Source: Paratinospora sagittata
Lineage: Eukaryota; Streptophyta; Magnoliopsida; Ranunculales; Menispermaceae
Reading direction: 5' to 3'
DNA: 64,000 nt
Assembly (NCBI GenBank): GCA_035771175.1
Contig: CM069603.1
Span: forward strand, 27,558,308 to 27,622,307
The position numbers and the translations under genes were made by a program. Positions 22,920-33,060 of the stretch are shown one piece after another. Each line of letters opens with the position of its first letter. The first letter of the stretch is position 1. Under the pieces are notes generated by a model. It did not search any database, was not told the DNA's origin, and was given only the letters and a program-made list of their open reading frames with translations.

Positions 22920-25101
22920 TTGATCTTCAAAGCCACTAGCCAAGAACTAGCCAAAACAACAATATCATTCCAAAAGGTTCTCCTCATTCCTCTCCACACC
23001 ATCAAAGATCCTTTTATTGCGTTCTAACCACACCATCCAAAGCGTTGCCAAAGAAGTCGATCTCATCACATTCACACTTCTACCATGAAGACCGTGGATA
23101 TTCTCATTGAGAAACAGTCATCAACAGATGTCGAGATCAAATATTTGTCACCCAATCTTGCATGCCACTTCCCCCATAATTTAGCTGAAAAAGAACACAT
23201 GATCATCGTCATCTGCATCCTTTAAATATAGAAAACAACAGTGAGGAAGCAAAGAGAAATGTGGACATCAATTTTGAAGAGAGTCACCCATATTAAGCTT
23301 GTTATGAGCCTAGATCTACCTAAACACTTAACATGTGATTTCCAAATAAAATGGACATAAGGAAACATAGGGAGGTTGGCATCATTAATTAAAGCTTGGA
23401 AAAATGATTTGAGTGGAGAATGCACCTGAGGGATGAAGCTCCCAAAAGAATCTATCTGGGCCTAACATAAAGGTGAGCGGAGCTAAGAAGGGCCGATAAG
23501 GATGAGAGTTTAACTTATTGGCCAACAGTTAGGGTATTAGGGAAATGAAAACTCCAATGAATAGTCTTCGAATGGTCATGGTTATGGATGAAGTGGACAA
23601 TAGGACACTTTTGGAAAGGAGAAAGGTTGTAAAGCCTTGGGAAACATTCAACAAGAGGAAGATATCTTATCCATTGGTCTTCCCAAATCTAAAAGTTTGA
23701 CCATTGCCCAATTTTGGAGTTAAGGTGAGGGAGCATTTCAGGGAGAAGTGATGTTATATATTTCTAGGGGCTTCTAAAGGTTGCTTTAATGGAGGGCACA
23801 ATTCTTCTACTTAACTCAAAAGTTCCAAATTTGCTAGTGATAACCTAAACCCAAAAAGACTGGTGTTCCTTTTGTAATCTTCATAGCCATTTTGTGCAAA
23901 GAGCCTTGTTTTAAGCCAGAGCCAACCCTCCCTTACACAATGGCCTTTGGACGATGCTCCATTTGATCAAGTGCAAGCCATCATTCTTGTCCACCCCTTT
24001 CCAAAGAAAAACTTTCATTTTCTTATCAGTAACTTTGGCAACACCACAAGGATTACGAAACAAAGATAGGAAGTAAGATGGAATTGGTGCTAACACTGAA
24101 TTGATGAGACTAAGTCTACCACCTCTTGACAGGAATCCCCTTTTCCACCCATCCAATCTATGAGAAATCTTAGAAACAACATGATTTAGATAAGGGATTT
24201 CCACCTAAAGGCATACCAATGTAACTTAAAAGGCGAAGATCCAATAAAGCATCTCACTTCTGTAGCCAACCTCACCAGCATATCATGATCAATGTTAAAA
24301 CTCGCCATTTGACTCATCATATTAACTTTAAGTCTAGAGATGTGGCTAAAGCATTTAAGCAAGGTAATGACACGCTTCACACTGTCTTCATCACCAAGAA
24401 GAAGAAAAAGGGTATCATCTGCAAACTAAAGGTGGGACACCTCAACTTCATTTTTACCCACAAAGAAACCTTTGATAGTGGACATACGACGAGCTTTTGA
24501 CATCATGCGACTATGGACATCAGCGACAATAGTAAAAAGAGAAGGCGACATTGGATCACCTTGACGTAACCCCGTTTTTGCAACAAGTTTACCATTGGGT
24601 CTACCATTCAAATGATAGAGTAGGACACCGAGCTCAAACAACCACAAATCCACCGGTGCCATTTACTGCCAAAATTCTTCTTTTCCATTACAAAATCAAG
24701 AAAAAGTTAATCAACCTAGTTGTATACCTTTCCAAAGTCTACTTTGAAGACCACCCCTTTAAGCTTACGAGACCTATAATCTTCTACAACTTCATTTGCC
24801 ACTAACACAACATCAAGGATTTAACGGTCGTGAACGAAAACAAATTTTGTTTCCTGCACAGTCTTATGCAAGATAGCTCGAAGTCTGATTGAAAGAACTT
24901 TACAAATGATTTTGTAGAGCCTTATGACTAGGCTAATGGGTCGGTAATCTTTTGGATGCCAAGAATCCATTCTCTTTGGAATCAAACAAAGGTAGGTTTC
25001 ATTTGTTTTCACATTGATAACACCATTTCGATAGAACTCGTGCATAACTCTCATAATATTATCCTTGAGAGTAATCCAAGAATGCTGGTAGAATGCCATT
25101 G
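22920..25101 (-). pseudogene. LINE ORF2, reverse transcriptase and C-terminal part
   Basis: Read leftward from 25099: YLCLIPKR and KDYRPISL (RT fingers), GLRQGDPMSPSLF near 24555, an FADDTL catalytic box at about 24409-24426 on the complementary strand of AAGGGTATCATCTGC, and the RLDGWKRGFLSRGGRLSLIN block near 24150. The 3' remainder to about 22920 is zf-RVT-like and heavily decayed. Frameshifts separate the blocks. Confidence 0.75.
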
Positions 25102-25106
25102 AGAAC

Positions 25107-25404
25107 TGTTGTGGAGAAGAGCAAAATCTGTGAGATTTGTTTCCTTTAAGGATTTATTTCCTCTACGGATTTATTTCCTTTAAGGAAAGATGATAATTTT
25201 AGTAAGTCGTTTTATATAGCAGTTACTAAAATTGTAATTATAGCTATATGTGTACATAGCCCTGTGTGTCTATATATATGGTGTCCCCCCATTAAGACAT
25301 CACACAAGAATAAGAAAATAATTTTTCTCTTATCCTGTGGATGTAGGCCACAGAGCCGAACCACGTTACATCTTTGTGTCTTTCATTATTTTATTTTCTC
25401 AACA
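25107..25404 (+). repeat. 5' LTR of the Copia element
   Basis: Starts TGTTGTGGAGAAG and ends TCTCAACA. It contains three 17-bp units, GATTT(A/G)TTTCCT.TA.G, at 25134-25150, 25151-25167 and 25168-25184. Confidence 0.95.
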
Positions 25405-25418
25405 TGGTATCAGAGATC
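25405..25418 (+). promoter_or_regulatory. primer binding site (tRNA-iMet)
   Basis: TGGTATCAGAG directly follows the LTR end CA, complementary to the 3' end of initiator methionine tRNA. It primes minus-strand DNA synthesis in plant Copia elements. Confidence 0.85.
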
Positions 25419-26055
25419 TAGGTATCTATTACTGGGAAATCTGTTTCAGCCTTCATCGTCGAAATCATCATTGTCGGCCTTCATCGCCCGAATCCTCTTG
25501 GGTGGCCTTCATTGTTGTCGCCGCCGGAACATTCACCACTGTCGCTGCCTTAATCGATAGCGTGGAAACTTCGTCGCCGTCATCTGTGTCGCCATCTTCA
25601 CCACATCTTCGTTGTCATCTGTGTTGTTGCCGCTGCAACTGGATCACACATCGTAGTCTTCATCTTCGTCGGCGGCTTCCTCTTCGTCGTCATCGCCTGC
25701 AAATCGCGTTCCTTGTGTTTTGCCAATCGTGATCCAGCCATTGGAAGCGCCCGGAGCAACTTCGTCTTCGTCGGAAGCTTCCTGTTCTGCGGTTGGCTTG
25801 TCGCGGAGATCCTCATCTTCGTTTTTCCTCGTTCTCTGCCATCGTCGTCTGCAACTTCCCGAAAACTCTCGATAGGGTTTGATCGCGGGTCATCGTTCTC
25901 TTCGACGACGAAGCCTCTGAACTCAATTTCTGCTTTGGCTTCCATTGTCGTGTGCTTCCAGTAAATCTGGTTCGAATTTCCTCTGAAATTTGTGTACAAT
26001 CTGAGAAAATCGCTTCCCAATTTCATAGAAAACATCAATTTTAAGTCATCTTTTG

Positions 26056-26811
26056 GGCACTGGACCTACACCTGGAGATCCTAAGTTTATAGCGTGGGAT
26101 AACGAAGATGCTTCTATAATAGCGTGACTATGGAATTCAATGACGCCAAATATTAATGATACATGCATGTTTCTAACTACCGCCAAAGACATTTGGGATG
26201 TCGTTCATCAGACATACTCTAAGGCCCATGATGCAGCCCAAGCGTATGAGATCAAAGTGAAAGTTGGAACAACAAAACAAGGCAACATGACGGTCACCGA
26301 ATATACCAATGTATTAAAAAATCTTTGGCAGGAACTTGACCATTATAGGTGTATTGAGACTACATGCCCTGCAGATGCTATAATTTTAAAGAACTATATT
26401 GAGAAGGATCGAGTCTATGACTTCTTGGCTGGACTCAATGCAGAGTTTGATCAAGTGAGAGTTCAAACTCTCAGCAAAGAGTTGCCAACTCTGAATGAGA
26501 CTATCTCCGCTATCCGGATTGAAGAAAACAGAATAAGTGTTATGCTCACACCTCAGAAGATGGAAGGCTCAGCTATGGTTGCCAATCGAGGAAATGATCA
26601 GAAGACACACACTCCGCGCGCTGAATCATCAAAGGTCCCAAATCGAGACAATAAGGACAATCTAAGGTGTACTTATTGTCAGAAGTCTAGACATACCAGG
26701 AGAAGTGTTGGAAACTTCATGGCAAGCCTTCAACTTCTAATAAAGAATGGGGATACAACAGAGGATAGCAGAAAACCAGTGGACAAGCACATCTGTCTAC
26801 TGAACAAATAG
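26056..26811 (+). pseudogene. Copia gag remnant
   Basis: The frame holds GPTPGDPKFIAWDNED, a TGA stop where Trp is expected before LWNSMTPNINDTCMFLTTAK, then a UBN2-type Gag core (KDIWDVVHQTYSKAHDAAQA to FDQVRVQTLSKELPTLNETI). The zinc knuckle reads CTYCQKSRHTR; a one-base shift moves the final Cys (KCWKLHGKP) into another frame near 26700. Gag would form the virus-like particle. Confidence 0.8.
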
Positions 26812-26825
26812 TTGCAGTCTCCCCG

Positions 26826-29800
26826 GTGCCAGACGGATTCAACCAAGACGACATTGAAAGATTGAAATCTTTGCTTGGCACACTGGACAAACCCTCAAGT
26901 ACCTGTTCATTGGCCCACTCAGGTAACTTTCCTATTTCTGTTGGATTTAACGTCTCAGATAAGTCTTTTGTTAACTCTTGGGTTATAGATTCTGGTGCTA
27001 CTGATCACATGACCAATTCCCCTAATATAATTCATACCTACAACCCATGTCCTAGTAGTCGGAAAATAACCACAACTCATGGATCCTTAACCACAGCTGT
27101 TGGTATAGATGATGTTCACATCAGCCCCACCCTTACACTCAGAAATGTTCTTCATGTTCTTAAACTATCTACTAATCTTATCTCTATTAAGAAACTGACC
27201 ATGATCTGAGTTGTAATGTAACCTTCTTCCCTACTTACTGTGCATTTCAGGACCAGGACTTGGGGACGATGATTGGACATGCTAAGGAACAGGACGGGTT
27301 GTATTACCTTGAGACACCAGTACATCCTATCTAGAGTACCACTTCATTTCTTTCTAAGCACAAATTTTCCAACAAAAAAAAGTTATGGCTCCATCATCGC
27401 CGCCTTGGCCATCATTCTTTTCGATCTCTTAAAATCATGTTTTCTTTTTTGTTTAAATTTCTGAATGTTGAAGATTTTTATTGTGAAGTGTGTGAACTTG
27501 CGAAACACAAGCGTATATCTTTTCCACTTAGTAATGACAGAAGTTCAGATCCTTTTGATCTCATTCATAGTGATATTTGGGGTCCTTCTCCAATACCTAA
27601 TGTTTTTGGAGCGCAATGGTTTGTGTCCTTCATTGATGATTGTACTAGAGTCTCGTGGATATTCTTATTGAAACAAAAACTCGATGTGAGCTTTGTTCTC
27701 CTTACCTTCCATAACATGATACACGCCCAGTTTGGTATTAAAATCAAGAGATTTTGATCTGACAATGCTAGAGACTATTTTAATCAAACATTGACCAATT
27801 ATTTCCAAACCAAGGGGATCCTTCATGAATCATCCTGTGTTCACACCCCACAACAAATGGAGTTGCTGAAAGAAAAAACGGTCACCTGCTTGATACAACC
27901 CGAGCCTTTTTATTTCAGAATAATATGCCTAAGTCCTATTAGGGGGAAGCTGTCCTTACTGCAACACATCTTATTAACCGTCTACCATCTCGGACCCTTG
28001 TTTTCAAAAGTCATATGGAAAAGCTATGTCAATTTTATCCTAAGCTTAAAATTTTCAATAATCTTATACCTAAAATATTTGGGTGTGTTTCATTTGTCCA
28101 TGTTCACCATCCCAACAGGTGGAAGTTGGACCCCAGAGCTCTTAAGTGTGTTTTTGTCGGATACTCTTCCACTCAAAAGGGATATAAATGCTATCATCCG
28201 CCATCAAAGAAATTCTTTGTCTCAGCCGATGTCACTTTCTGTGAACCTGAGCCCTATTTTTCCGCTCCTCTTCTTCCGGGGGAGAATGCCATCATGGAAA
28301 ATAAGGATCGGAACTCCCTTAATAACCCTCATTTTGATCTTTTTGACCCCTTTAACCTCCAACAAACCCAACCCGAATCTCCTACACCCTCTGTACCTAA
28401 TGACGAACCTAAGGATCGGATGACTGGACAAGTGTACTCAAGGAAGAAAGCTGCAGCTCCTGAACTGATGCAAGTTCAAGAATCTGAACCAATCCCTGAA
28501 AATGAGGTAACAAATCTTGAACCTTCCTTACAAATTTCATTAGTTCCTGAAACTAACAATGATCTTTTAGCCTCTGAACCTGACAATGATCTTCCCATTG
28601 CCATTAGAAAGGGCACAAGGGAATGCACTAAACATCCCTTGTATCCACTATCTCATGATGTATCCTTCGAGAAGTTCTCGCCAACCCATAAGAGTTTTCT
28701 TACCAACCTGAACAACATCCAGACTCCTACATCATTATCCGAGGCTTTATCTAATACAAATAGGAAACAAGCTATGAATGTGGAAATGGAAGCCCTGGAG
28801 AAAAATACAACATGGGAGTTGGTAGACTTGCCTGCAGGAAAGAAACCTGTGGGATGCAAATGAGTTTATACAATAAAATACAAAGCAGATGGGTCCCTAG
28901 AGCGCTACAAGAAAATATTAGTAGCCAAAGGAGATACTCAAACATATGGTGTGGACTATCAAGAGACATTTGCTCCGGTTGCAAAAATGAATACTGTGAG
29001 ACTTTTTTTTCTCATTGGCAGCTAATTATGACTGGGATCTGCAACAATTTGATGTAAAGAATGCATTTTTACATGGGGATTTAGAAGAAGAAATCTATAT
29101 GGAAGTGCCTCCAAAATTTGGCACCACTGATAAAGTGTGTAAATTGAAAAAGGCCCTGTATGGACTTAAACAATCTCCGAGGGCATGGTTTGGTCGGTTT
29201 GCCAAAGTAGTGACAAATATGGGATATAGACAAAGCCAAGGAGATCACACTCTGTTTATTAAGCACTCAACTGCCAAGGAGATCACACTCTGTTTATTAA
29301 GCACTCGACTTCAGGGGGAGTTACAGCTCTATTAGTGTATGTTGATGACATCATCATGACAGGAAACAATGAGAACGAGAGACAAAATTTGAAGCGGTGC
29401 TTGACCGAGGAATTTGAGATCAAGGAACTAGGGAGATTGAAATACTTCCTAGGGATTGAAGTGGCACACTCTAAACAGAGAATCTTTATCTTTCAACAGG
29501 AGTACAGTACAGACCTTCTTAAAGAAACAGGGAAGCTAGCATCTAAACCAATAAATACTCCTATTGATCTTAATCACAAGCTTGGAGAAGTTGAAGAAGC
29601 GCTGACTGTTAATAAGGAGATGTATCAAAAACTAGTAGGAAGACTCATCTATCTCTCTCATACAAAACCTGATATTGCATATGTAGTAAGTGTAATAAGT
29701 CAGCTCATGCACAACCCTAAAGATATTCATTTGCAAACAGCTAATCGCGTTTTATAGTATCTTAAAGGGACTCTAGGACAGGGCATCTTATTTAAACGAC

Positions 29801-30292
29801 ACACAGGAATGGTTCTTGAAGCATATACAGATTCAGACTATGCTGGTTCAGTAGTTGACAGAAGATCAACTACTGGATATTGTACGTTTCTTTGTGGGAA
29901 TTTGGTGACATGACGAAGTAAAAAGCAGAATGTAGTTGCCAGATCTAGTGCTGAAGCAGAATTTCGAGCAATGGCACAAGGGGTTTGTGAGCTATTATGG
30001 TTGTAGATAATTTTGACATATTTGAAAATACACTAGGATGGCCTTATTAGACTCTATTGTGACAATAAATCTGCAATTAGCATTGCCCATAACCCAGTTC
30101 AACATGATCGAACCAAGCATATAGAGATTGATAGACACTTTATTAAATAAAAGCTTGATAGTGGGTTGATCTGTACTCCATATGTGTCTACCAATAATCA
30201 GCTCGCCGATATGCTCACTAAAGGGTTAAACCATACTGCATTTCAAGCAAATGTGTTCAAGCTGGGGATAGTAAACCTTCATTCACCAGCTT
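26826..30292 (+). pseudogene. Copia pol remnant (protease, integrase, RT, RNase H)
   Basis: In order: protease with WVIDSGATDHMT (about 26980); integrase pieces with CEVCELAKHKR and DLIHSDIWGPSPI (27480-27760); a decayed integrase C-terminus with CVFVGYSSTQKGYKCYHPPS (28150); RT start WELVDLPAGKKPVGCK ending in TGA; RT core QFDVKNAFLHGDLEEEIYME (29050) and LKKALYGLKQSPRAW; catalytic YVDDIIMTG (29338); RNase H with YTDSDYAGSVVDRRSTTGYC (29826) and SSAEAEFRAM. A 38-bp tandem duplication (29235-29310) shifts the frame just before YVDD, and further stops occur after 29755. Confidence 0.85.
29235..29310 (+). repeat. 38-bp tandem duplication inside Copia RT
   Basis: The block beginning GCCAAGGAGATCACACTCTG at 29235 recurs at 29273, a period of 38 bp, nearly identical. 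Because 38 is not a multiple of three it breaks the RT frame. Confidence 0.9.
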
Positions 30293-30301
30293 GAGGGGGA
30301 G

Positions 30302-30599
30302 TGTTGTGGAGAAGAGCAAAATCTGTGAGATTTGTTTCCTTTAAGGATTTATTTCCTCTATGGATTTATTTCCTTTAAAGAAAGATGATAATTTTAGTAA
30401 GTCGTTTTATATAGCAGTTACTAAAATTGTAATTATAGTTATATGTGTACATAGCCCTGTATGTCTATATATATGGTGTCCCTCCATTAAGACATCACAC
30501 AAGAATAAGAAAATAACCTTTCTCTTCTCTCGTGGATGTAGGCCATAGAACCGAATCACGTTACATCTTTGTGTCTTTCATTATTTTATTTTCTCAACA
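30302..30599 (+). repeat. 3' LTR of the Copia element
   Basis: Same length and ends as the 5' LTR, following a polypurine tract. The differences are mostly C/T and G/A transitions. Confidence 0.95.
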
Positions 30600-30604
30600 A
30601 GAAC

Positions 30605-31972
30605 CCATCAGGCCCTAGGGTCTTGTTACCATTACAACTAAACACACTACGGATTTCTTCTTTAAAAAGTCTCTCCAACCATTCCATATTAGTCACATCA
30701 ATAGGATTCCAATCAATTCCATCAATTTCAAGAAGGTAATCTCTAGGAGACGAGAAAACTGATGAAAAATGATGAACAAAAGTCTCAAAAATTCCATTCT
30801 CATCCTCCACTAATGAGTCATCATCCCTTTCAGCTTTTGAAATAAAATTTAATGCCTTCCTATTACTGAGAATCCTGTGGAAAAACTTTGAATTAGCGTC
30901 TCCTTCCTTCATCCACTTAATCTTAGCTTTTTGTCCTTCCATTTTGACTTCTTTCAAACAAATATCAGCTAATTTAGTCTTAGCCCTCAACCTCATAGCA
31001 CAGAAATCTGAGGAAAGCTCATTGTGACCCTCAAGGAAGTCTAAACAGCCAATTAGATCCTCAATATCCTTTTTTTTCATTAACAGAGGATCCAAACTCC
31101 TCCTTATGCCACTCTTTGATGAGATTTTTCACAGTTGCTAACTTGACCATAAATCTATGGCTTTCATGACCATAAGCATAAGTCGAATGCTACCATCTAA
31201 CAAAAAGAGAATCAAACTCACAGTGTTCAAGCCACACATTCTCAAAATGGAATAGAGAAGGCCCCCATTGAAAAAAAGTAGATTCAAGAACGACAGGGCA
31301 ATGACCAGAAACCACTCTTGTCAAAGCTTCTTGTTTGCAATGCGGAAACAAAGATGCCCATCCTGACGAGAAAAAGAAGCGATCCAATCTACAACAAATA
31401 GGATTATCTCTAAAGTTAAACCACGTGACTCGAGCATTCAATAAGGGAGGATCAATCAATTAAAGCTCATCAATGAGATTGTTAAACATTTGCATACTCG
31501 TGGTCAGCATGAAGCTATTAATCTTCTCACCGAAGTTTTGCACCGTATTGAAATCACCCCCAAGGCACCACATATCACCACAAATAGCGCTAATACCCAC
31601 TAACTCAGTCCAGAAACTTTCCCTCTCAGAATAAACAGACGACCCATAGATGCCAAACAACCACCAAAGAGCATTATTTTTACCCTTGATTTGAATTAAG
31701 ATAGAAAAACCACCAATCAAGCTTTGCACCACCTCTACTGATCTTGAATCTCAAATGATAGCAAGCCCACCCGTAGATCCAAGCGCCGAAAGAGCTACCC
31801 AACTCTTGAATCTCGAACCCCAAATCTGACTCACTGAACCCCGATCCAAAACCTCTTTTTTAGTTTCTTGAATAATAACAATGTCCGGTCTTGACTTTCT
31901 TAACATTTTCTTGATAAGGCAACATGTTTTACTCGAACCACATGCTCGAATATTCTAAGAAAGGATCTTCAT
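30605..31972 (-). pseudogene. LINE ORF2, endonuclease and start of RT
   Basis: Reading leftward from the ATG at 31972: MKILS then a TAG where Trp is expected, then NIRACGSS, RPDIVIIQETKKE (AP-endonuclease start), MWCLGGDFNTV (31560), SGHCPVVLES (31300), KIKWMKEGDANSKFFHRILS (30890) and GNKTLGPDGF at the Copia junction. Order and motifs are those of plant L1 ORF2. A short upstream frame (32208-31969) may be the end of ORF1. Confidence 0.8.
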
Positions 31973-32391
31973 TTATGAACATTGACATTCCTTTTTGACA
32001 GCTTGGTCTTCTTCAGCGTGTTTCTAGCAACAACTTCTCCATCTGAATGCCCTTCGATTTTTTTCTGAACTGACATTTTTGATCTTTGGAAGAATTGTGC
32101 AAATGGCTCCAGCGTACCAATTGAGTCATCGGGATTAAACTCACGACCATCATCAGAATCTTCAACATCACGACCCATATGAGGAGCACACAAAGCCATT
32201 TTGAGCACATATTTGACACAACAAACTTTTTGTAGATTTTTGGGGGCGGATAGGTTTGAATGTAAAGGGTTCAGGTTGACTTTGTTGGATAGGATAAAAC
32301 AGTTTCCATATTTATTTGAATTTGTAGTATGGAAGCTCTAGGTCATAATTGAGCAATGTTGCCATTGCACAAGCCTGCCCTTCTATTATCT

Positions 32392-32480
32392 ATTTATTTT
32401 TTTGATAAGTAAGTGGTGGGATTTGAACCCATGACTTCAAGGTTTGCATTCCATTTGTCACACCATTGAGCCTGGGATAG
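32392..32480 (-). repeat. tRNA-derived SINE-like head
   Basis: On the minus strand it has CTCAATGGTGTGACAAATGG (A-box-like), then GGGTTCAAATCCCACCACTT (B-box), then TACTTATCA and a short A run. This is the pol III promoter layout of plant SINEs. No duplication was identified. Confidence 0.5.
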
Positions 32481-32675
32481 ATTTGAATCATACATATTTC
32501 CCAACAATTTTAAGATACCAAAAACATCTAGAGAGAGGAAAAAACTCACTAAAAATAAATCACACTCCACTTTAAGCCCAAATGTCGATTCCTGACTTTA
32601 CTTTTAGTCTAGAACTTCATAGTCAAGATTGAGAGTTTTCAGATTGTGAACAGTAACATTTAAAGTTTCTAGTCT

Positions 32676-33060
32676 GTAATACCCCACAAATTTATAACGT
32701 AGGGATGTACAAATTAATGGGTAAATTAGGAAATATTAGAAAACTATGAGGGCAAAATGAGAAATTCATCTAAATTAGAAAATACCGGAAAAGTAAAATG
32801 GCAAAATGAAAAATTTAATCAAATAAGTTTTTCTAACAAAAAAATGGTGTATGTAACCAGTTTGATTCTTACCCGTAAGTAGGATCAGTGTAGTAGATTT
32901 GGAAAAATCTTAATTGGGGAGATCAATTAGCGGATGTAGGCTGGGGTATGTTGAATCACTCTAAATCGTTTATATTTTTTCTATTTGCTTTAGATTTTAT
33001 ATTGAAAGGTTTTAATCCGAAAACCTGTAAAATCCAATTCACCCTCTCCCTCTCGGACTA
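32676..33060 (+). repeat. LTR fragments (Gypsy-type start, Sirevirus-like end)
   Basis: TGTAATACCCCACAAATTTA at 32676 resembles a Gypsy LTR start. From 32850, TATGTAACCAGTTTGATTCT and later TTGAAAGGTTTTAATCCGAA match the degenerate LTR end at 45305-45515. Both are remnants. Confidence 0.4.

Larger units (their letters stand above)
25107..30599 (+). mobile_element. Copia LTR retrotransposon, complete structure, inactive
   Basis: 5,493 bp with 298-bp LTRs (25107-25404, 30302-30599), both TGTTGTGG...TCTCAACA, flanked by the 5-bp duplication AGAAC (25102-25106, 30600-30604). TGGTATCAGAG at 25405 is a tRNA-iMet primer site and TTGAGGGGGAG before 30302 is the polypurine tract. By eye the LTRs differ at about 13 positions (about 4%). 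Gag and pol carry many stops and shifts. It is inserted in the minus-strand LINE. Confidence 0.95.
22652..32220 (-). mobile_element. L1-type LINE (about 4 kb) split by a Copia insertion
   Basis: Poly-A at the left end (T run from 22652 on the + strand). Going right on the minus strand: 3' UTR, C-terminal region, reverse transcriptase, then the Copia element 25107-30599, then the rest of ORF2 and an ORF1-like tail near 32208. Parts on either side of the Copia are in order and abut at the duplicated AGAAC, which confirms a nested insertion. Many stops and shifts make it inactive. The 5' end near 32220 is approximate. No LINE target-site duplication was found. Confidence 0.8.

Noticed and set aside
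25337..26038. Frames on both strands rich in Ser/Arg
   Set aside because: They lie in the GC-rich leader of the Copia element before gag. The composition reflects repetitive TCGTCG-like sequence, not a gene.
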